Part shown: positions 1-6,024 of the stretch, one piece after another
Numbering within the stretch: position 1 is the stretch's first letter
Layout: each line of letters opens with the position of its first letter
Source of the DNA: Bifidobacterium breve
GTDB taxonomy: Bacteria > Actinomycetota > Actinomycetes > Mycobacteriales > Mycobacteriaceae
Reading direction: 5' to 3'
DNA length: 6,024 nucleotides
Assembly: GCA_943331415.1 (NCBI GenBank)
Contig: CALQLM010000090.1
Location: 1-6,024, forward strand
The notes under the pieces: model-generated
The model's database searches: none
What the model was told of the DNA's origin: nothing
What the model saw: the letters and a program-made list of their open reading frames with translations, nothing else
Position numbers and translations under genes: made by a program

Positions 1-366
1 ACCACCGACTCAGACGGCGCACCCCTGACGGGAGCCAATGACTACACCTTGACGTTCCCGCCGGGCCAGCTTCCGCCGGCTAATGCGTTCTGGTCGGTGA
101 CGATGTACAAACTCCCGGAGAGCCTGCTGGTCGACAATCCGATCAACCGCTACGTCATCAATTCGCCGATGCTGCCCAGCCTGATCAAGAATCCGGACGG
201 CGGACTGACGCTCTACATCCAGAACAGTTCACCGGGAGAGGAGCAGGGTCCCAACTGGCTCCCGGCGCCGCCCGGACCCTTCACGATCTTCATGCGGGTG
301 TACTGGCCCAAGCCCGAGGCGCTCGACGGGACCTGGCAGCCGCCGAAGCTGGTCAAGGTGAGCTGA
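1..366 (+). CDS. DUF1254/DUF1214 domain protein, C-terminal part (5' end outside window)
   Basis: The reading frame is open from base 1 to the TGA at 364-366, giving the last 121 residues of a longer protein. No start is visible, and the ATG at 49 is internal to the conserved domain. The segment reads as the DUF1214 C-terminal domain: an FxW-type motif (AFWSVTMY, residues 29-36 of the fragment), then NPINRYVI, a glycine/aspartate turn before LTLYIQNSSPG, then NWLPAPPGPF and the terminal block RVYWPKPEALDGTWQPP. That order is typical of DUF1254/DUF1214 proteins, which are usually about 350-500 residues and often exported or envelope-associated. Their biochemical role is not established, so no function is claimed. 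No membrane segment is seen in this part. The gene converges on the acyl-CoA dehydrogenase small-subunit gene with one base between the stop codons and no hairpin terminator. The family call is fairly sure, the function unknown. Confidence 0.85.
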   Translation, partial: TTDSDGAPLTGANDYTLTFPPGQLPPANAFWSVTMYKLPESLLVDNPINRYVINSPMLPSLIKNPDGGLTLYIQNSSPGEEQGPNWLPAPPGPFTIFMRVYWPKPEALDGTWQPPKLVKVS

Positions 367-367
367 T

Positions 368-1471
368 CTAGAGAACAGCCACTCCGTAGGTACCGACCTG
401 GCTGCTCAGATAACGCAGTTGATCCGTTGAGGATCCGAAGGTCTGCTCGATGGCGGTCAATCGGGCCGCGTAGTGCGCGATGGGGTATTCGGCGGTGACG
501 CCGATACCGCCGTGCATCTGAATGGCCTCCTGCGCGATGTGCCGGCCGGACCGACCGATCTGGAGTTTGGACCGGGACGCCACCATGGGGTCGAAGCGCC
601 CGTCGGCAACACACATTGCGGCGTAGTAGTTCATGCTGAGCGCCAGTTCCAGAGACACGTACATATCCGCTGCACGCTGGGTCAGGGTTTGGAAGGTTTT
701 GAGGGGCACACCGAACTGCTTACGGGCCTTGAGGTAATCGGTGGTGAGGCGCAGGGCCTCCTCCATCGCACCGACCGCTTCGGCGCACAGGGCCGACTGG
801 AAGCGGATCACCGCGGCATCGATATGAGCCGTGGCGTCACCACCCTTACCTATCGGCTGGGCGGCGGCGCCGGCAAATTCGATGTCGGCACCACGGTTGC
901 CGTCGAAGGTCCGGAATGGATGCTTGGTGACCGCGGAGCTGTCGACAAGGAACAGGCCGGAGCCGCCACCGGGAAGCGCAGCGGTGACAACGAGGATGTC
1001 GGCACAGTCACCGGCGAGTACCGGATTCTTGCGGCCGGTCAGCGTCCATGAATCACCCTGTTGGGTTGCGCGCGTGGCTAACTCAGTCGAACCGCGTCGT
1101 CCGGGCTCGGTATGGGCGAAGGCCAACAGTCGTTCACCGGCCGCGACATCGTCGAGCAGCGCACGCTGCTCATCAGATCCATGGGCAGCGATCACCGCGC
1201 CGGGAATCAGTGCCGCAGCGGCGACGGGCTCGGGGGCGAGGCGCCGGCCGATCTCGGTCATCACCACCATTACCTCGATCGGACCGGACTCCTCCGGTTC
1301 GAAGCCGAGTCCGAGAATGCCGATCTCGGCCAACTGCTGCCAGACCTCCCGGCTCCAGCCGAGTTCGGAGTCGACAGCCTTGTTCCGACTCTCGGTGTCG
1401 TAACTGCGGGCCAGCACGTCGCGGGTGGTGTCGGCGAGCATCTGCTGTTCGTCGGTCAGGTCAAAGTTCAT
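368..1471 (-). CDS. Acyl-CoA dehydrogenase small subunit, PimD-like, probably the non-catalytic partner
   Basis: A 367-residue acyl-CoA dehydrogenase-fold protein, close to the usual 370-390. It opens with the family N-terminus MNFDLTDEQQML. The C-terminal half keeps the FAD-binding signatures RKQFG (250-254) and QMHGGIG (318-324). The middle beta-domain motifs are degraded: AHTEPGRRGS (119-128) replaces the usual GFSEPxAGSD, and GRKNPVLAG (146-154) replaces the GxKxWxT type. The C-terminal site that carries the catalytic Glu in MCAD-type enzymes reads EQTFGSSTD (342-350), without a YEG. I therefore infer a structural, FAD-interface subunit that pairs with the large subunit encoded 20 bases upstream. 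It resembles pimeloyl-CoA dehydrogenase small subunits and the beta partners of mycobacterial alpha2-beta2 FadE enzymes of sterol side-chain breakdown. The start at 1471 is supported by the family N-terminus and a modest CGGGA ribosome site 7 bases upstream. The substrate is unknown. Confidence 0.9.
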   Translation of the reverse strand: MNFDLTDEQQMLADTTRDVLARSYDTESRNKAVDSELGWSREVWQQLAEIGILGLGFEPEESGPIEVMVVMTEIGRRLAPEPVAAAALIPGAVIAAHGSDEQRALLDDVAAGERLLAFAHTEPGRRGSTELATRATQQGDSWTLTGRKNPVLAGDCADILVVTAALPGGGSGLFLVDSSAVTKHPFRTFDGNRGADIEFAGAAAQPIGKGGDATAHIDAAVIRFQSALCAEAVGAMEEALRLTTDYLKARKQFGVPLKTFQTLTQRAADMYVSLELALSMNYYAAMCVADGRFDPMVASRSKLQIGRSGRHIAQEAIQMHGGIGVTAEYPIAHYAARLTAIEQTFGSSTDQLRYLSSQVGTYGVAVL

Positions 1472-1491
1472 GGTCGTGTCCCGATATTTCT

Positions 1492-2643
1492 CTAGAGGCC
1501 CAGGATCGTCGCGGAGATGATGCTGCGTTGAACCTCGTTGCTACCGCCGTAGATCGAGGTCTTGCGGAAGTTGAGGTATTTCGCCGCGGCATTGTGTTCG
1601 TCGGCGTTGACCGCCAGCACGTCCGGTCCGGCAACCTCGACCAGAAGTTCGGTGACGGCCTGCTGCAACTGGCTGCCACGCAGCTTCAGGATCGACGATG
1701 CCGGGTTCGGTTTACCGTCGGCCTCGTCGCCGCTGACCCGCAGTTGGGTGAGCTCGAGAGCCAGTACCTCGCCCTCCACCTCGGCGACGCGGCTTGCGAA
1801 CAGCGGATCATCAAGCAGGCTGCCGTGACCCACCGGCGTTTTGGCGGCAATCTCCTTGACCTCGGCGAGCCATACCTTGGTGGTGCCGATCCGGGCGATG
1901 CCGGTGCGCTCGTTGGACAGCAGGAACTTGGCGTAGCCCCACCCGGCGTTCTCTTCGCCGACGAGTTGGTTGGCCGGTACCCGGACGTCTTCGAAGAACA
2001 CTTCATTGACTTCGTAGCTGCCGTCGATGAGCTTGATCGGCCGCAGCGTGATGCCCGGCGTGTTCATCTCCACAAGAATGAATGAGATGCCGGCCTGCTT
2101 CTTGGGAGCGTTGGGATCGGTGCGCACCAACAGGAAGATCCAGTCCGCGTACTGACCCAGGGTCGTCCACGTCTTCTGGCCGTTGATCACGTAGTGGTCG
2201 CCATCGCGAACCGCGGTGGTTCGCAGCGAGGCGAGGTCGGACCCGGCCTCGGGTTCGGAGAAGCCCTGGCACCACCAAATATCGAGGTTGGCCGTCGCGG
2301 GCAGGAACCGTTCCTTGACTTCCTGAGATCCGAATTCTGCGATCACCGGACCCACCATGCCGGTGTTGAAGGTCAGCGGCTGAGGCACACCGGCCAGCTG
2401 CATCTCGTCGTCCCAGATCTGGCGTTGCAGCGGCGTCCAGTCCTTACCGCCCCACTCGACCGGCCAGTTAGGCACCGCCAGTCCGGCTTTGTTCAGAATC
2501 CGCTGGGTGGTGATCAGATCGTCACGGAATTCCGGCGCCCCAGCACGCGCGCGCTCCCGGATTTCGGCCGGAATCTGGGTAGTGAAGAACTCGCGCAACT
2601 CATCGCGGAAAGCAGTGTCGGCTTCGCTCAGTGCCAGTCTCAT
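1492..2643 (-). CDS. Acyl-CoA dehydrogenase large subunit, PimC-like, probable catalytic subunit
   Basis: A 383-residue acyl-CoA dehydrogenase expected to oxidise an acyl-CoA to the 2-enoyl-CoA using FAD in the cytosol. Visible motifs are WPVEWGG (60-66), the FAD/substrate signature QGFSEPEAGSD (126-136), NGQKTWTTLGQYADW (154-168), a beta-domain ending EVFFEDVRVP (214-223), and the C-terminal YGGSNEVQRSII (365-376). The MCAD-position glutamate is glycine here (YGG), so the likely catalytic base is Glu245 in SNERTGIAR, the helix-G position used by isovaleryl-CoA-type and several mycobacterial heteromeric FadE enzymes. The RxQFG FAD motif is absent and is present in the neighbouring small subunit. 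Overall it reads like pimeloyl-CoA dehydrogenase large subunits, but the substrate could equally be another branched, dicarboxylic or sterol-derived acyl-CoA. The start at 2643 has a GAGG ribosome site (2651-2648) four bases upstream. The small-subunit gene follows after 20 bases, so co-transcription is likely. Confidence 0.92.
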   Translation of the reverse strand: MRLALSEADTAFRDELREFFTTQIPAEIRERARAGAPEFRDDLITTQRILNKAGLAVPNWPVEWGGKDWTPLQRQIWDDEMQLAGVPQPLTFNTGMVGPVIAEFGSQEVKERFLPATANLDIWWCQGFSEPEAGSDLASLRTTAVRDGDHYVINGQKTWTTLGQYADWIFLLVRTDPNAPKKQAGISFILVEMNTPGITLRPIKLIDGSYEVNEVFFEDVRVPANQLVGEENAGWGYAKFLLSNERTGIARIGTTKVWLAEVKEIAAKTPVGHGSLLDDPLFASRVAEVEGEVLALELTQLRVSGDEADGKPNPASSILKLRGSQLQQAVTELLVEVAGPDVLAVNADEHNAAAKYLNFRKTSIYGGSNEVQRSIISATILGL

Positions 2644-2677
2644 GGGACCTCAATTCTGGTGCGGACGGCGTCAGCGC

Positions 2678-2683
2678 ACGTTA
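2678..2683 (-). promoter_or_regulatory. Weak candidate -10 box for the dehydrogenase pair
   Basis: The 73-base gap between the PAC2 gene and the large-subunit gene contains TAACGT on the minus strand, which fits the mycobacterial TAnnnT pattern. It would give a leader of roughly 28 bases. No convincing -35 element lies at the right distance, and I see no TetR-type palindrome such as a KstR or KstR2 site. The dehydrogenase genes may simply be read through from the PAC2 gene. Treat this as a hint only. Confidence 0.2.
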
Positions 2684-2716
2684 TCGCATGGCTGAACCGT
2701 CGAACGAATAGGTAGC

Positions 2717-3622
2717 CTAACGACCTCGTCGACGAAGGTACCGCTCGAACTCCGCGGCCAGGGTGTCACCGTCCACCTTGGACAGGGCTTCTCTGACGTC
2801 GACCTCGGCGTCGCCCCGTTGTTCCAGGCTGGCCACGTAGTCGGCGATCTCGTCGTCGTCGGCCGTCATCTCGGTTACCGCCAGTTCCCACTCCTCGGCC
2901 TGGGCGGGCAGGTCGGCCAGTGGTACTTCGATATCGAGCACTTCCTCGACGCGACGGAGCAGCGCCACGGTGGCCTTGGGATTGGGCGGTTGTGAGACGT
3001 AGTGCGGCACCGCCGCCCAGAAGGTCACCGCCGGGATGCCGGCGGCGACACAGGCGTCCTGGAAGACGCCCGCGATCCCGGTCGGACCCTCATACCGGGA
3101 CTCCTCGAGGCCGAAGAACTTCGCCGACTCCGGTGAGTAGGCCGCTCCGGAGACCGGCACCGGTCGAGTGTGTGGGGTGTCGGCCAGCAGGGCGCCGAGG
3201 ATGACCACGGTGTCGACGTTGAGCTTGTCGGCGATCGCCAGCAACTCGGCGCAGAAGCTGCGCCAGCGCATATTGGGCTCGACTCCGTGCATGAGCACGA
3301 TGTCGCGGTCCGAGCCGGGAGGTCGGCAGTGCGAGATCTGCATCGACGGCCACACCAGCTCGCGGGTCACGCCGTCGACCTGCCGGATCACCGGCCGATT
3401 CACCTGGTAGTCGTAATAGGCCTCGTCATCGATCTCCACGATCGGCTGGGCCTCCCAGATGGCATCCAGGTGTTCCAGGGCGTCGCTTGCCGCGTCGCCC
3501 GCGTCGTTCCAGCCCTCAAACGCAGCGACGATGATGGTGTTGTTGAGTTCAGGCAGGTTGGGACCCCCAGCGCCGCTGCCGCCGGCGACGGTTCCATCGG
3601 CCCAGTTCCACGACGTCACCAT
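2717..3622 (-). CDS. PAC2 family protein (Rv2125-type)
   Basis: A 301-residue protein of the PAC2 (proteasome assembly chaperone 2-like) family, matching my memory of M. tuberculosis Rv2125 through most of its length. Conserved blocks are FEGWNDAGDAAS (35-46), DDEAYYDYQVNRP (65-77), HGVEPNMRWRSF (112-123), LGALLADTPHTRPVP (142-156), YEGPTGIAGVFQ (177-188) and PHYVSQPPNPKATVALLRRV (206-225). An acidic C-terminal tail ends in RYLRRRGR. No signal peptide or membrane helix is seen, so it is probably cytosolic. The N-terminus (about 1-24) is Gly/Ala-rich and poorly conserved-looking. Mycobacteria have a proteasome, but a chaperone role for this bacterial family is not established and I do not assign one. 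The ATG at 3622 has AGGGTGA just upstream. The gene is divergent from metH across 221 bases and is followed on the same strand by the dehydrogenase pair after 73 bases. Confidence 0.93.
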   Translation of the reverse strand: MVTSWNWADGTVAGGSGAGGPNLPELNNTIIVAAFEGWNDAGDAASDALEHLDAIWEAQPIVEIDDEAYYDYQVNRPVIRQVDGVTRELVWPSMQISHCRPPGSDRDIVLMHGVEPNMRWRSFCAELLAIADKLNVDTVVILGALLADTPHTRPVPVSGAAYSPESAKFFGLEESRYEGPTGIAGVFQDACVAAGIPAVTFWAAVPHYVSQPPNPKATVALLRRVEEVLDIEVPLADLPAQAEEWELAVTEMTADDDEIADYVASLEQRGDAEVDVREALSKVDGDTLAAEFERYLRRRGR

Positions 3623-3716
3623 TTCACCCTAAGGCCTGCTCGGTTGCGATGAGTCGGATAACACCGGCTCGCCGACATCGAGAATGGTCCGCCAGCCCCG
3701 AGATCGGCACTCGGAT

Positions 3717-3746
3717 CTGACGTCGGCCGGGGTGACGGCGTAGAAT
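3717..3746 (+). promoter_or_regulatory. Probable sigmaA-type promoter of metH
   Basis: TAGAAT at 3741-3746 fits the mycobacterial -10 pattern TAnnnT. CTGACG at 3717-3722 is a passable -35 (the TGAC core matches TTGACA) with an 18-base spacer. Counting the last -10 base as -7 puts +1 at about G3753, the first base of the closing helix of the proposed riboswitch. The agreement between two independently chosen landmarks raises confidence in both. The resulting leader is about 91 bases. Confidence 0.6.
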
Positions 3747-3752
3747 GTGGCG

Positions 3753-3822
3753 GTCGAGAGGCGTTGCAACGGGTTCGGGTTCCCCCCGGAATCCGCCACG
3801 CTCGGCAGAGTTAAGGACGCCT
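3753..3822 (+). promoter_or_regulatory. SAH (S-adenosylhomocysteine) riboswitch aptamer in the metH leader
   Basis: The fold was found by eye. P1 pairs 3753-3758 (GUCGAG) with 3801-3806 (CUCGGC), with one G-U pair. P2 pairs 3770-3776 with 3789-3795 (7 bp, one G-U) below a GC-rich loop. The long-range helix pairs AGGCGU (3759-3764) perfectly with ACGCCU (3817-3822). The conserved single-strand pieces are UGCAAC (3765-3770) and CCACGCUCGG (3796-3805). Spacing from P1 to the UGC is nine bases, the same as in the Ralstonia SAH aptamer I remember, whose matching pieces are GAGCGCUGCAA, CCCAGGCUCG and AACGGCGCUC. SAH riboswitches activate genes that remove SAH, typically ahcY and metH, which fits the gene that starts 21 bases downstream. 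Deviations: position 3815 is G where the Ralstonia sequence has C, and 3799 is C where it has G. Another AdoMet-cycle ligand cannot be excluded. Confidence 0.75.
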
Positions 3823-3836
3823 TCCGCTGAGGAAGG
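3820..3836 (+). promoter_or_regulatory. Shine-Dalgarno-sequestering hairpin (riboswitch expression platform)
   Basis: CCUUCC (3820-3825) pairs with GGAAGG (3831-3836) around a GCUGA loop: six perfect pairs. The 3' arm covers most of the metH ribosome site (AAGGA at 3833-3837, six bases before the ATG at 3844). The 5' arm shares bases 3820-3822 with the long-range helix of the aptamer, so only one of the two can form. Ligand-stabilised aptamer would therefore expose the ribosome site, giving a translational ON switch. No U-tract follows the hairpin, so it is not an intrinsic terminator. Confidence 0.65.
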
Positions 3837-3843
3837 AAGCCCG

Positions 3844-6024
<2,181 letters not shown>

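Noticed and set aside
1048..2085. Long plus-strand open frame (345 codons) opposite the two dehydrogenase genes.
   Set aside because: It is antisense to well-conserved dehydrogenase coding sequence, its product is Arg/Pro-rich without recognisable motifs, and long antisense frames are common in high-GC DNA.
2644..2716. KstR/KstR2-type operator upstream of the dehydrogenase pair, as expected if it were a sterol-degradation operon.
   Set aside because: Only a direct-repeat-like GAACCGTCGAAC and a short imperfect CGT-TCG-ACG palindrome are visible; neither fits the AAC-nn-GTT or CAAG-nn-CTTG patterns.
3629..3769. Possible 46-residue minus-strand ORF from a TTG, ending 6 bases before the PAC2 start; its sequence ([17 protein letters not shown]...) looks somewhat protein-like.
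   Set aside because: There is no good ribosome site, only moderate third-position GC, and it lies over the metH promoter and riboswitch on the other strand. I do not recognise a family, so coding cannot be supported.
3747..3799. A perfect 7-bp inverted repeat, GTGGCGG (3747-3753) with CCGCCAC (3793-3799).
   Set aside because: Six of the seven 5' bases lie upstream of the predicted transcript start at about 3753, so the helix would not form in the RNA. It also clashes with P2 of the better supported aptamer fold. It could matter only if transcription starts further upstream.
3744..3843. Cobalamin (B12) or SAM-IV riboswitch as the regulator of metH.
   Set aside because: There is no B12-box and the leader is far too short for a cobalamin riboswitch. 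The SAM-IV core is not present. The helix order and signatures fit the SAH class instead.

Overview
The window is high-GC actinobacterial DNA and almost certainly comes from a Mycobacterium-group species. The PAC2-family protein at 2717-3622 reads almost residue for residue like the mycobacterial Rv2125 family as I remember it. The fused locus PAC2 / divergent metH also matches the M. tuberculosis Rv2125 / Rv2124c arrangement. No mobile element, CRISPR array, tRNA or rRNA is visible.

Layout. Bases 1-366 (+) hold the C-terminal end of a DUF1254/DUF1214-type protein cut by the window edge. It runs tail to tail, with a 1-base gap, into a minus-strand gene set. In its own transcription order that set is a PAC2-family protein (3622-2717), then an acyl-CoA dehydrogenase large subunit (2643-1492) and a small subunit (1471-368) resembling the PimC/PimD pair. 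The two dehydrogenase genes are 20 bases apart. Each keeps the active-site motifs the other has lost, so they probably form one heteromeric enzyme. Bases 3623-3843 are the divergent control region. From 3844 to the right edge (+) runs the first 727 codons of metH, cobalamin-dependent methionine synthase. Its stop, B12-binding core and reactivation domain lie outside the window.

The most interesting part is the 91-base leader of metH. It contains what I read as an S-adenosylhomocysteine (SAH) riboswitch: a closing helix, an inner hairpin, the UGCAA and CCA-x-GCUCG signatures, and a perfect 6-bp long-range helix back to the 3' side. The long-range helix shares three bases with a hairpin that buries the metH Shine-Dalgarno sequence, so the two folds exclude each other. 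This predicts an ON switch: high SAH frees the ribosome site and raises MetH, which uses the homocysteine made from SAH. A sigmaA-like promoter places the transcript start at about the first base of the aptamer.

The MetH protein is of the E. coli/proteobacterial sequence type, not the divergent type I associate with M. tuberculosis and Corynebacterium. It nevertheless sits at the mycobacterial metH position. A foreign-type enzyme together with a riboswitch class best known from Proteobacteria suggests replacement or joint acquisition of the regulator and its gene. All homology statements come from reading the sequence and from memory; no search was run.
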